From the NCBI GenBank assembly GCA_000063505.1, contig CT971583.1, forward strand, positions 124,001-188,000: a stretch of 64,000 bases of DNA. Direction: 5' to 3'. Within the stretch, counting starts at the first letter, position 1, and each line of letters opens with the position of its first letter. Positions 1 to 9,100 of this stretch are shown here, piece by piece. The DNA is from Synechococcus sp. WH 7803 (GTDB lineage Bacteria > Cyanobacteriota > Cyanobacteriia > PCC-6307 > Cyanobiaceae). A model generated the notes under the pieces. It saw only the letters and a program-made list of their open reading frames with translations, searched no databases and was not told the DNA's origin. The position numbers were made by a program, and so were the translations under genes.

Positions 1-2
1 AC

Positions 3-854
3 CCTGCGGAGCAGGTGGTTGCCTGGGATCGGGATTTGCTTCCTGATCAGGTGCCTGGACGATCGCAGGTCTTGGTGGAATCAGGGTTGCTCCACCTCGA
101 GCGATCTCCAGCTCCCGAACGACTGGCAGCCCTCCAACAGCAAAGGCACGCCCGTTTACAGCTTCTCTCGACGCGTGGTCCCATTGGTTTGATACATCTC
201 AGCGATGAGGAGGGGATCGACGGTGATGGGCTGTACCCCTTGCTGCCTAAAGGCACGGTGATCTGGCGCAATTTTTCCCATCCGCGCCTTCAACATCACG
301 GCAACGTCAGTGTGTTCCCCATTGGGCCGCGTGCTGAATTGCTCAAGCCCTCCATCGAGCAGCGCTCCCACCTCCGTGCGTCCAAGCGTTCCTACCCCTG
401 GGCGTTTATGGGAACCCTGTGGTCGAGTGGATCACGAACCCTGGCTGCCTCCCTGTTTCTTCATGCCTTGCCTCAGGGCTTCTATTACGGCGGAAGGCGT
501 TTCGGACAGGGCTTGCCTGTGGAGGCTTACACCGAAGTGCTCCTGCAGAGTTCTTTCGCTCTCTGCCCTGAGGGTGATCGCCATCTCGACACGTTTCGCC
601 TGCACGAAAGCCTTCAGGCTGGGTGCATTCCTGTGGTGGTGGATCAACGACAGATGGCGATTGACTTGCTGGGAACGCAGGCTCCGTTCCCGGTTTTCAA
701 CAGCTGGCCGGATGCCTTGCTCTGGGTGAGGGGGCTGCTAGCCAAATCCGATGCGCTTGATGCCACCCAAGTGGCCATTGCCAGCTGGTGGCAGCAGCGT
801 CGCCACGGCCTAGCCCGTGCGATGCGCCACACTTTGATCCACGAATCCTTCTGA
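3..854 (+). CDS. Exostosin-like glycosyltransferase, 5' partial
   Basis: The reading frame is open to the left edge, so the true start lies outside the window; an internal GTG at 15 is unlikely to be the start. The visible 283 codons end in a segment with a Cys-Pro-Glu-Gly core followed by Arg-Leu-His-Glu and Gly-Cys-Ile-Pro-Val-Val (about nt 560-640). That arrangement is characteristic of the C-terminal half of exostosin/GT47-like enzymes, where the Glu sits in the nucleotide-sugar site. It probably transfers a sugar to a surface glycan in the cytoplasm or at the inner membrane. The next GT gene starts 11 bp downstream, which suggests one operon. The donor and acceptor cannot be read from sequence. 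Family call fairly sure, function inferred. Confidence 0.7.
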   Translation, partial: PAEQVVAWDRDLLPDQVPGRSQVLVESGLLHLERSPAPERLAALQQQRHARLQLLSTRGPIGLIHLSDEEGIDGDGLYPLLPKGTVIWRNFSHPRLQHHGNVSVFPIGPRAELLKPSIEQRSHLRASKRSYPWAFMGTLWSSGSRTLAASLFLHALPQGFYYGGRRFGQGLPVEAYTEVLLQSSFALCPEGDRHLDTFRLHESLQAGCIPVVVDQRQMAIDLLGTQAPFPVFNSWPDALLWVRGLLAKSDALDATQVAIASWWQQRRHGLARAMRHTLIHESF

Positions 855-865
855 TCTCTTCTGCG

Positions 866-2068
866 GTGCGCCTGCTCCTGATCCATCAGAATTTTCCGGG
901 ACAATTCCGTCAGCTGGCTCCTTATTTACTCAAGCAAGGCCATGACTTGGCGGCGATCTGCTCCCACCAACGGCCGGTTCCAATGCCGATCCAGCTGCTG
1001 CGCTACACCCCGCCTTCAAAAGTAAAGGGTCTTCAGCATTTCGGAGGCAGCATGTGGCTGGAGGCTTTGCAGCGCGCAGAATCGGTGACTCATGCTGTGG
1101 CCGCTTTGCTGGCCAAGGGTTGGCAGCCTGATGCGGTGCTCGCCCATAGTGGCTGGGGAGAAACCCTTGGCATCTCAGAGTTGCTTCCGGATGTGCCGCA
1201 AGTGATCTGGCCTGAGCTCTGGGTGCGTCCCGAGCATGGCGGCCATGGAACCGATCCAGGACTGCCCCAGAAGCTGGAACAACTGGGACGGCATGCGCTC
1301 ACACGTGTTGCGCTTGCTGAAGCTCAGGCTTGGGTTCTCCCCACCCGTCACCAAGCCAACAGTTTTCCCTCTGAGTTCCAAGGGTCCCGCTTGCACGTTG
1401 TGCATGAGGGCATCGATGCGTCAGTCGCTTGCCCCAACCCCTTGGTTCGTTACAGCGTTCGCGATTGTTCAATTGACCGCAGTGTGCCCACGATCACATT
1501 CGTGAATCGCAACCTTGAACGCTTGCGCGGGTTTGACATGTTCATGCGCGCTCTTCCCATGATTCAGCGAGCCCATTCACAAGTGCGCATTTTGATTGTG
1601 GGAGATAACGAGTCCGGATATGCCGGCGGATCTCCTGGTGGTGAACCCTTACGCCAGGTGATGCTGCGAGAGCTGCAGGGAGAGTTGGATCTAAGCCGCA
1701 TCCATTTCTTGGGGAGGATCCCTCACCCTCAGTTGATGGCCTTGCTCCAGGCCAGCTGGGTGCATGTGTATCTGAGCTATCCCTTCGTGATGGGTTGGAG
1801 CCTGTTGGAGGCGATGGCCTGTGGATGCTGCATTGTTGGCAGCCGCGGGATGCCCGTGGCAGAGGTGATTGAGGATGGTGTGCAGGGTTTGCTGGTGCCC
1901 ATGGGGGATGTTGAGCTTTTGGCGCGCAGGGTGATTGCCCTGCTAAATGCTCCAGACCTCAGGCGTAATCTTGGCGAGGCAGCCCGTAAGGAAGCACTTA
2001 GCTGGGATCAGTCCGTTACGCTGCCTCAAATTTTGCGTGTGATCGAGGAGGCTGTGAAATGCCGATAA
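866..2068 (+). CDS. GT4 family glycosyltransferase (paralogue A)
   Basis: A 400-residue GT-B enzyme. The chosen start is GTG 866, because the family N-terminus (LLLIHQNFPGQFR) begins two codons later; the upstream ATG at 788 would overlap the previous gene by 67 bp. The QNFPGQFR motif and the following QGHD match the Glyco_trans_4_3 type of N-terminal domain. The C-terminal half has the Glycos_transf_1 signature, with SWSLLEAMACGC (around nt 1795-1830) providing the nucleotide-sugar-binding Glu, then the usual LLVPMGD segment. It shares the same architecture and motifs with the gene at 3295. Probably a surface polysaccharide or protein-glycan transferase of unknown specificity, in an operon with its neighbours. 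Confidence 0.85.
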   Translation: MRLLLIHQNFPGQFRQLAPYLLKQGHDLAAICSHQRPVPMPIQLLRYTPPSKVKGLQHFGGSMWLEALQRAESVTHAVAALLAKGWQPDAVLAHSGWGETLGISELLPDVPQVIWPELWVRPEHGGHGTDPGLPQKLEQLGRHALTRVALAEAQAWVLPTRHQANSFPSEFQGSRLHVVHEGIDASVACPNPLVRYSVRDCSIDRSVPTITFVNRNLERLRGFDMFMRALPMIQRAHSQVRILIVGDNESGYAGGSPGGEPLRQVMLRELQGELDLSRIHFLGRIPHPQLMALLQASWVHVYLSYPFVMGWSLLEAMACGCCIVGSRGMPVAEVIEDGVQGLLVPMGDVELLARRVIALLNAPDLRRNLGEAARKEALSWDQSVTLPQILRVIEEAVKCR

Positions 2069-2078
2069 CTCTGCGTCG

Positions 2079-2309
2079 ATGATTTTGCGTCTGTCGCCCT
2101 GGCGTCGTTTGCGTCATGGTTTGATTCGTAGCCGTTGGCGGCGATGGTTCCTGCCATCACTCTGTGCCCTTCCTTACGTTGCCTCGATCGTGTGGTTGTT
2201 GCTGCTAGGGGAGGGATGGATTGCTCAGGTCTTGCTGGCTCCGTTGCTGATGGGCTCGCTGCTGGGCCTGCTCAGCCTTTGGCTTGCTCGAGAAGAGTTT
2301 CATCGCTGA
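2079..2309 (+). CDS. Small membrane protein, 76 aa
   Basis: ATG start 10 bp after the preceding GT4 gene. The N-terminus is strongly basic (many Arg in the first 25 residues). Two hydrophobic stretches follow, roughly residues 25-45 and 48-70, with a short linker and a charged REEFHR end. The positive-inside rule would place the N-terminus in the cytoplasm. No family recognised. It sits inside the glycosyltransferase operon, so it may anchor or assist a membrane step of glycan assembly; that is inference from position only. The frame is in line with operon spacing and the membrane pattern is clear, so it is probably a real gene. Confidence 0.6.
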   Translation: MILRLSPWRRLRHGLIRSRWRRWFLPSLCALPYVASIVWLLLLGEGWIAQVLLAPLLMGSLLGLLSLWLAREEFHR

Positions 2310-2325
2310 AATCTTCGCGCGTAAA

Positions 2326-3276
2326 GTGAACGTAGTGCTCTTCAAGCCTGATTTGGACATCCCCGCACAAGGTTGGACCCTCTCGCAAGCCGGCTCCAGC
2401 GATTCCCGTGATGCTGTGATTCGCTTCTGGCTGGCTGCACCGATGGACCAGATTCAGGCTCTGTGGTCGGGCGGTTTCGGTGAAATCACCCGTCAGTTGG
2501 TGAATCAACTCTCACCATCGTTTGAGTTCACCCCTCAACAGGTGAACCTGCGCAATGCGCTGAATCAGCGCATTGGCTCCCTGGGCCTCACCCAGCCCCT
2601 TGCCCATCAACTGCTTGTAGCCCTATTTCTGCTCTCGCCTCCTGGATTGTTGAAGATCGCCAATCCAGAGCAGCAGCTCCCTCCTTGGTTGGTGGAAGCT
2701 TTTAAGAGCCTTTACGACAACAACCAACAGACCATGACGGTCCTGGGTGGTCCTGAATCTGTTCAACAACAGCCACCGTTGGACTCCTTGCCACGCCCAG
2801 ATTTCGGAGCATTCCCCACCAGCCTCGCCGAGTTGGTAGGGAACCGCATCCAGCTAAATCGGTTGCTTGGTCTCTCCAATCTCTACTACATCGATCCCGA
2901 GGATCAAGAGATCACCCAGGAGCTTGTTGAGATGCGTCGCGCGTTGGCTGAACTCATCCAAGCCGCTCCCGCATCCGATCTTGAACGGATTTGGTCGACA
3001 GAGTTTGGGGATCGTTACTGGGCACTGGTGCGTTCCGGGATCCAGAAGGAAGGGCTCGGACAGGCCGATCAGGAGATCAAAGAGGCAGCGACCCATCAAC
3101 TAAGTCCGTCCGGAGGTGGCTTTGGGTCACCGACAGCTCTCAATGCATTTCTGATCGTGATGATGTATTTCATGCCGGGTGGCATGCGAGTGGAGGCTCC
3201 TGAGCAGAAATTGCCAAGTTGGTTGCTGGAGTCTTATCGCCAGGTGTTTGAACAAGCCCAGCCAACAAGTGTTTGA
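2326..3276 (+). CDS. Unknown protein made of two copies of one domain
   Basis: About 316 residues from GTG 2326. A TTG at 2284 would add 14 residues but overlap the previous gene, so the later start is preferred. I do not recognise the family. The sequence contains an internal duplication. In the first half, AAPMDQIQALWSGGFGEI is followed about 70 residues later by PEQQLPPWLVEAFKSLYD. In the second half, AAPASDLERIWSTEFGDR is followed by PEQKLPSWLLESYRQVFE. Each copy is about 110 residues and predicted mainly helical, with a hydrophobic segment (LLVALFLLSP / FLIVMMYFMP) before the PEQ motif. No signal peptide is evident. It lies between two paralogous GT4 genes, so a role in the same glycan or protein-modification pathway is likely but unproven. 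Confidence 0.7.
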   Translation: MNVVLFKPDLDIPAQGWTLSQAGSSDSRDAVIRFWLAAPMDQIQALWSGGFGEITRQLVNQLSPSFEFTPQQVNLRNALNQRIGSLGLTQPLAHQLLVALFLLSPPGLLKIANPEQQLPPWLVEAFKSLYDNNQQTMTVLGGPESVQQQPPLDSLPRPDFGAFPTSLAELVGNRIQLNRLLGLSNLYYIDPEDQEITQELVEMRRALAELIQAAPASDLERIWSTEFGDRYWALVRSGIQKEGLGQADQEIKEAATHQLSPSGGGFGSPTALNAFLIVMMYFMPGGMRVEAPEQKLPSWLLESYRQVFEQAQPTSV

Positions 3277-3294
3277 GGAATCGGTTCACTCTCC

Positions 3295-4512
3295 TTGCGC
3301 ATTCTTTTTTCTCACAACAACTATCCAGCTCAGTTTCGCCGCCTGATTCCAGCTTTGATCGAGCAGGGACATGAGGTGGTGTTCCTCTGCCGTAGCAAAG
3401 AGTGGCATGCTCCTGAGCTGGATGGCGTGCGTCTTTTGCCGTTTGAACCCCATCGTGCTGGGGGCGGTGCGGCCATCCATCCCTATCTTCGCCGTTTTGA
3501 AGCAGCGGTTCTGCAAGGTCAGGCGACGTACCGGTCTCTTCAGCCTCTCGTGCAGGAAGGTTGGGCTCCTGAATGGATCATTAACCATGTTGGCTTCGGC
3601 AACGGCTTGTATCTCAGTGATGTGTTTCCGAATGCACGTCGGATCGGTTTGTTCGAGTGGTACTACAACGCCTGCGGCGCCGATGTTGATTTTCTCAAGC
3701 GTGGCCCGGTCGATCCCGATCGTGCGCTGAGGTTGCGCACCTGGAATGCTCATCTCCTCCTCGAGCTTGCCGCATGTGATTTTGCGGTGACTCCGACCCG
3801 ATGGCAGCGCGATCAGTTCCCGAAGCATTTGCGCTCGCACCTTCGGGTGATCCATGAAGGGATTGACGTGGATGGCATGCAGGCCCTGCGCCAATCACCA
3901 CCCATTCGACCGGCTTGCCTACCTGCAGATCCCGATCTGGAAATCGTGACTTATGTCAGCCGTGGGTTCGAGGAATATCGAGGTTTCCCCCAGGCCATGC
4001 AAGCCATTGCTGAACTTCAGCGCCGTCGCCCGGGATTGCATGCTTTGATTGTTGGTCATGATGGTGTCGCCTATGGCGCCAAGCGCCAAGACGGGCGGGG
4101 TTGGGGTGAGTGGGCAAGGGATGAGCTCACCCTGGATCCATCGCGCACCCATTGGATGGGCATGTTGCAAGATGCTGAATACCACCAGGTGCTTGCCCAC
4201 AGCTCGGTGCACCTTTACCTCACCGTGCCTTTTGTCCTGAGTTGGAGCTTGCTGGAGGCGATGGCCGCTGGATGCGCTTTGGTGTCGAGTGCGACGCCTC
4301 CTGTTCTGGAAGTGTTAGAGCACGATCGCTCGGCGTTGCTGGTGGATTTCTTCGATCCAATGGCCCAGGCCAATGCCGTTGAACGCTTATTGGACCAACC
4401 AGACTTGCGCGCTCGCCTGTCCAGAGCGGCCTCTAAAAAGGCTTGTGACTTTAAAGCATCAATCGGTATCCAATCCTGGCTTGCTTTGTTTGGTGAGGAG
4501 CTTAGGACCTAG
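3295..4512 (+). CDS. GT4 family glycosyltransferase (paralogue B)
   Basis: A 405-residue GT-B enzyme starting at TTG 3295, 18 bp after the preceding stop. The start is supported because the family motif (RILFSHNNYPAQFR) begins immediately. It is a clear paralogue of the enzyme at 866-2068: both have the NxPxQFR motif, QGHE/QGHD, a VIHEGID/VVHEGID segment at the domain junction, and SWSLLEAMAxGC near the end. The Glu of LLEAM is the donor-binding residue of GT4. It probably adds a sugar to a surface glycan. Transcription likely ends before 4536, where a new promoter for the repeat-protein gene can be seen. Confidence 0.85.
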   Translation: MRILFSHNNYPAQFRRLIPALIEQGHEVVFLCRSKEWHAPELDGVRLLPFEPHRAGGGAAIHPYLRRFEAAVLQGQATYRSLQPLVQEGWAPEWIINHVGFGNGLYLSDVFPNARRIGLFEWYYNACGADVDFLKRGPVDPDRALRLRTWNAHLLLELAACDFAVTPTRWQRDQFPKHLRSHLRVIHEGIDVDGMQALRQSPPIRPACLPADPDLEIVTYVSRGFEEYRGFPQAMQAIAELQRRRPGLHALIVGHDGVAYGAKRQDGRGWGEWARDELTLDPSRTHWMGMLQDAEYHQVLAHSSVHLYLTVPFVLSWSLLEAMAAGCALVSSATPPVLEVLEHDRSALLVDFFDPMAQANAVERLLDQPDLRARLSRAASKKACDFKASIGIQSWLALFGEELRT

Positions 4513-4535
4513 GTACAGCTCCGCTTCTGGCCATG

Positions 4536-4564
4536 TTGACTACGGCGATCGTGCCGACTAGGTT
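4536..4564 (+). promoter_or_regulatory. Candidate sigma-70 type promoter of the repeat-protein gene
   Basis: TTGACT (4536-4541) is separated by exactly 17 bp from TAGGTT (4559-4564). Transcription would begin near 4571, giving a leader of about 90 nt before the ATG at 4660. It is the best-spaced element in the 147-bp gap after the GT4 gene. Confidence 0.5.
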
Positions 4565-4607
4565 CGCCAATGTATACAGATCTTCGTGTCTGTAACCCGC
4601 CGCCCCC

Positions 4608-4643
4608 GTGTGGGAGCGGATCGGCCAAACCCCGTTCCCACAC
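4608..4643 (+). promoter_or_regulatory. Leader hairpin ahead of the repeat-protein gene
   Basis: An inverted repeat pairs GTGTGGGAGCGG (4608-4619) with its partner at 4632-4643. The stem has 12 pairs including one G-U, around a 12-nt loop. No T-run follows, so it is not a typical terminator. It ends 16 nt before the ATG at 4660 and would sit in the 5' leader just upstream of the ribosome-binding region, where it could affect translation or mRNA stability of a highly expressed surface protein. Confidence 0.5.
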
Positions 4644-4659
4644 CTGTTCTTCCCTTGCG

Positions 4660-6174
4660 ATGACCTCTAGTTACAACCGCGTTGAAGGCACAGACCTTCA
4701 AGATCTGATTTCTGCAGTCAGAGGCCAGTCCGATTCGATCCTCGTCTACAACGCTGACGATTTCGTCGCAGGCGTAGACGGTGATGACCGAGTCGTGCTT
4801 GGCCTTGGCAATGACACGCTGACGATTTTTGGTCAAAGCGACCTCCCAGGCTTTGCTTTCTCGCTGAACGGCGCAGAAATTTACGGGGATGGCTTCCCCA
4901 ATGCACTCGAGGGAGGATCGGTTGCAAATCCCAGCGGCGATGATTCAATCGACCTCACGCTTCCAGGCCGTGGTCCGAGTGTTTTCTTAGGAGCTACAAA
5001 CACTCTGATTGATGCTGGCGCAGGCGTCGACACAATCCAGGGTTGGACCAATATTGAGCTCTCGACTCTTCGTGGTGGCGAAGGAACCGACACCATCCGT
5101 TGGGGATACGGCATCACCATCAACGGCGACAGAATCAGCAGCTCGATTTCTGGTGGCTTGTTTGAAGGTGGTCTTGCTGAAGACACCATCGTTCTTCAGG
5201 CCAATCAGGTTGTCGATACCACGATTCGTGGTGCTGACGCTGTGAACGGACCCAATGATGGAGACGACTCGATTGTTGTCGAGGGCTATGCAGGCACGAA
5301 TGAAGCAATCAACGTTGAGGTCGAGAGACTTGTAATCAACGGCAACGCTGGCGAAGACTCAATTCGTGTTGGGGATCTGAATACGTCTAGTGGTTCCGCT
5401 GCACTCAACATCCGCGATTCTGAGATTCGCGGTGGCAAGAATAACGACACCATTGAGGTCGGAGCTCGTTTCGACCTGGTCGGCAGTACCGTCTATGGCG
5501 ATGCCAACGCTGACTTCATTGCGGTTTCTGCTGGTCGCGACATTATTGGCGGCAGCATCTGGGGTGGCAGTCCTGATGACACCACAGACGACCAAGGTGA
5601 TTTGATCGCCATTCAATCTGGCAACAGAATCACCGGAAATTATGTTCAAGGCAATGGTGGCAATGACACCATTGCAGTCGTTACAAGCCTTCTGGACAAT
5701 TCCACCATCCGCGGTGGTAAGGATGAAGATGACATAACAGTTGAAGCCGACACCATCACGGTTTCTCAAGTGTTTGGTGACCGAGGCAGCGATACTATCG
5801 ATGTCTCTGCGACCAACATTCAGTCCAGTTCGATCTTCGGCGGCAGCTTTGAAGATACGACAAATGATGGTGCTGATTTCATCTCCGTAGCTGCTTCGGC
5901 AACGATTCAAATTCGTTGTTCCGCGGTAACGGTGGTGCCGACACGATCGACATTCAGACGCCTCTGTTCTCTCGCAGCTCAGCCGAAGGCGGTAAACAAG
6001 ATGATTCCGTTTCAATCGGAAACGGTACGTCAGCCTACGAAATCCGTAATTCTGTTATTTCTGGTGATCTCGGCAACGACACACTGTTTGTTGGCGGCTC
6101 CAATGGGGTTATCAATTCATCCAGCATCTACGGCGGAAATGCTGATCTCACCACTGGCACGGGTGATGATCTGA
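4660..6174 (+). CDS. RTX-like repeat surface protein, N-terminal part (frameshifted)
   Basis: Start taken at ATG 4660 (MTSSYNRVEG). An earlier ATG at 4570 would translate through the leader hairpin into low-complexity Pro/Cys sequence. The real coding frame runs to about 5910 (417 codons); the remaining codons to the stop at 6174 are out-of-frame. The protein is acidic and rich in Gly, Asp, Asn, Ser and Thr, with repeated GGxGxD-like units such as GGEGTDTI, GGKNNDTIEV and GNGGNDTIAV, typical of RTX/haemolysin-type Ca2+-binding beta-rolls. There is no signal peptide, as expected of type I secretion substrates. The frame continues in the -1 frame from 5910 to 9428, so the complete product would be about 1590 residues. 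Confidence 0.8.
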   Translation: MTSSYNRVEGTDLQDLISAVRGQSDSILVYNADDFVAGVDGDDRVVLGLGNDTLTIFGQSDLPGFAFSLNGAEIYGDGFPNALEGGSVANPSGDDSIDLTLPGRGPSVFLGATNTLIDAGAGVDTIQGWTNIELSTLRGGEGTDTIRWGYGITINGDRISSSISGGLFEGGLAEDTIVLQANQVVDTTIRGADAVNGPNDGDDSIVVEGYAGTNEAINVEVERLVINGNAGEDSIRVGDLNTSSGSAALNIRDSEIRGGKNNDTIEVGARFDLVGSTVYGDANADFIAVSAGRDIIGGSIWGGSPDDTTDDQGDLIAIQSGNRITGNYVQGNGGNDTIAVVTSLLDNSTIRGGKDEDDITVEADTITVSQVFGDRGSDTIDVSATNIQSSSIFGGSFEDTTNDGADFISVAASATIQIRCSAVTVVPTRSTFRRLCSLAAQPKAVNKMIPFQSETVRQPTKSVILLFLVISATTHCLLAAPMGLSIHPASTAEMLISPLARVMI

Positions 6175-9100
6175 TTTCCATTCAGGCTTCGATCACCAAT
6201 TCTTTGGTTGATGCAGGCGATGGTGATGACACGATCAGCATCACCGGTAATGTCAACAACTCCACGATCATTGGCGGAGAAGAAATCATTCTTGGTGGTC
6301 TAACCAGTTCGACCCTGAACGGCAGCGCTGGCAACGACGACATCAACGTTCTTAATAACGTCACCAAATCTGAGATCAACGGTTTAGCTGGTAACGACAC
6401 CATTGCTGTTGGTGGTCGCGTCGGTGGTTCGACCATCAACGGAGACGATGGCAATGATTCGATCTCCTCGGGATCTAATGTCACCTCAACTTTCTCCGGC
6501 GGTGAAGGTGATGACACCTTTAGCCTTGGTGAGACTGATCGCAGCACGATTGATGGCGGAATTGGTGACGATTCCATCGTGTTTGCCAATGTCACTTCCA
6601 GCTTGATCACCACTGGTGAAGGTGACAATTCAGTGTCCTCTACCGGTGATCTGCTGAGCAGCACGATTACCGGCGGCACCGGTAGTGATTCTGTGCTGGT
6701 TGGTGGCGCTTTCTCTGAGAGCTCCGCAACACTGGATGCTGGTAACAACTTTGTTTCGGTTGATGGTGCCATCAGCTCCTCCACGATCACCGCTGGTGAT
6801 GGAGACGATCGCCTCTATGCCCAGACTGGTGTTACGAATTCGACGATCAATCTCGGCAACGGCATCAACGTTCTTGATGTTGATCAAGGCGTTATTTCTT
6901 CCTCCTTCACTCTCGGAAGCAACGACGACACCCTGGACATTGGCGGCAACGTCACTAGCGCCACGCTCCTTGTCGGTGACGGCAACAACTGGGTGACTAT
7001 CGGCGGCAGCATCACCAGCAGCATCCTCCTGGCAGGAGCAGGTGATGACAGTGTTCAGCTGGGTGGAACCGCCGTCGACATTGTGTTGTCAACAGGTAGC
7101 GGTACTGACATCGTCCTGGTCACCGGTGATGCGATTGTCTCTGACTTCCAAACCGGGGAAGGCGCTGATTCAGTTGGCTTCGCTGCAAGCTTCAGTGGCT
7201 CCACGATCGATGTTGGTGAGGGCAGCGACACCCTCGGCATCGCTGGAGATGTGGTCAACGCGGGTGCCACCAGTGGCCTTACCACCACACCTCTGACCTC
7301 TGTCATCACCCTTGGCGAGGGCGACAATTACCTCACGATCGGTGGCAACGTTGTCAGTGCTTCCGTTACTGCCGGAGCTGGTGATGACATCTTCGCTGTT
7401 GGGGTTGTCACTGATACCACCATCTCTGCTGGAGCTGGTGACGACTCGGTGGGCGCAACGTCCTTCGATGACAGCACCCTCACCTTTGGTACAGGTGGAG
7501 ACACCCTGGCGGTAACAGGTGGTGTTTCTTCCACCGAAATCACCTTCGGTGGATCCAGCTTCGTGACCATCACTGGTGTAGTCACCGATTCAACGATCAC
7601 GGGTGGTTCTGGTACCGACCTCATCAACGTCGGTTCCCTTGATGAGAGCACCATCGCCCTTGGTGACGGCTTCGACGTCCTGGGTGTCTTTGGAGTCATG
7701 TCCAGTAGCTCCATTACCTCCAGCGATACAGCGGTCATCTCCTTCGAAGCGTCAACCAGCACGACCATTACCGGTGGCGCTGGTAACGACACCCTCGGCG
7801 GTGGATCCTTGGGCGGTTCTGTCGATGACTCACTGATCTTCGGTGCTGGTGACAACTACATCACCATCGCGGTTGGTGTGACCGGTTCCACCATCAACAC
7901 CGGCCTCGGCAACGACAGCGTGTTGATCAGCGGAAACCTCATGGGTGGCGCTGAGCTCACAGTTGGTGGCAGTACTGCTTCGGCCAACCTTGTGGACGTC
8001 TCTGGTGATGTGCTCGGAAGCACAATCACCCTTAGCGACGGAGCGGACACGCTGGAAGTCGGCGCAGGTGTCAACCCCAGCGAGATCACCCTTGGCAACG
8101 GTGATAACTACGTCACCATCACCGGTGAGGTCAGCGGTTCAACGATCACGGGTGGTTCTGGTACCGACCTCATCAACGTCGGTTCCCTTGATGAGAGCAC
8201 CATCGCCCTTGGTGACGGCTTCGACGTCCTGGGTGTCTTTGGAGTCATGTCCAGTAGCTCCATTACCTCCAGCGATACAGCGGTCATCTCCTTCGAAGCG
8301 TCAACCAGCACGACCATTACCGGTGGCGCTGGTAACGACACCCTTGGCGGTGGAAGTACAGGTGGTTCTGTCGATGACTCACTGATCTTCGGTGCTGGTG
8401 ACAACTACATCACCATCTCGGTTGGTGTGACCGGTTCCACCATCAACACCGGCCTCGGTAACGACACTGTGTTGATCGGCGGAAACCTCGACAACGGCGA
8501 GCTCACAGTTGGCGGCAGCACTGCTTCTGCCAACCTGGTGAACATCACCGGAACTGTTACTGCCAGCTCGATCACCCTGGGTGATGGTGCGGACAAGCTT
8601 GAGTTTGCAATTGGTAACTCCAGCTCGATCACCCTGGGTGGTGGTAATGACTCGTTGACAGCTACAGATTTGATCAACACCACGGTCCTTGGTGGTGATG
8701 GCAATGACACCCTGTCTGCGAACGTATCGTTCCAAGACTCCCTGATTCTGGGAGACGGTGACAACTTCGCCTCGTTTGCCTTCCTTGAATCAACACTGAT
8801 TGGTGGTTCTGACAGTGACTTCGTCCAAGGCAATTTGGCGACCTCAGCCCAGATCAGCCTGGGCGGTGGAGCTGACAGCCTCAACTTCGCTGGTTTCTTT
8901 GATGACTCCACGGTTCTTGGTGGTGCCGGCGCTGACACTTTCGTATTTGCTGCGGTTGCTTCTAACGTCGCAATCGATTCAGGAAGCGATGCGGACAGCC
9001 TCTACTTCGGTGGACTCGTCGAAGGAACAGATGCCAACACCACAATTCTTGGTGGTGCAGGAAATGACACCTTTGGCTTCGCATCGAACGTCTCTGGAGT

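Noticed and set aside
5905-5916. Programmed -1 ribosomal frameshift at the repeat-protein gene
   Set aside because: No canonical slippery heptamer (X XXY YYZ) at the junction and no obvious downstream pseudoknot; a plain deletion or sequencing error is more economical, so it is reported only as a frameshift.
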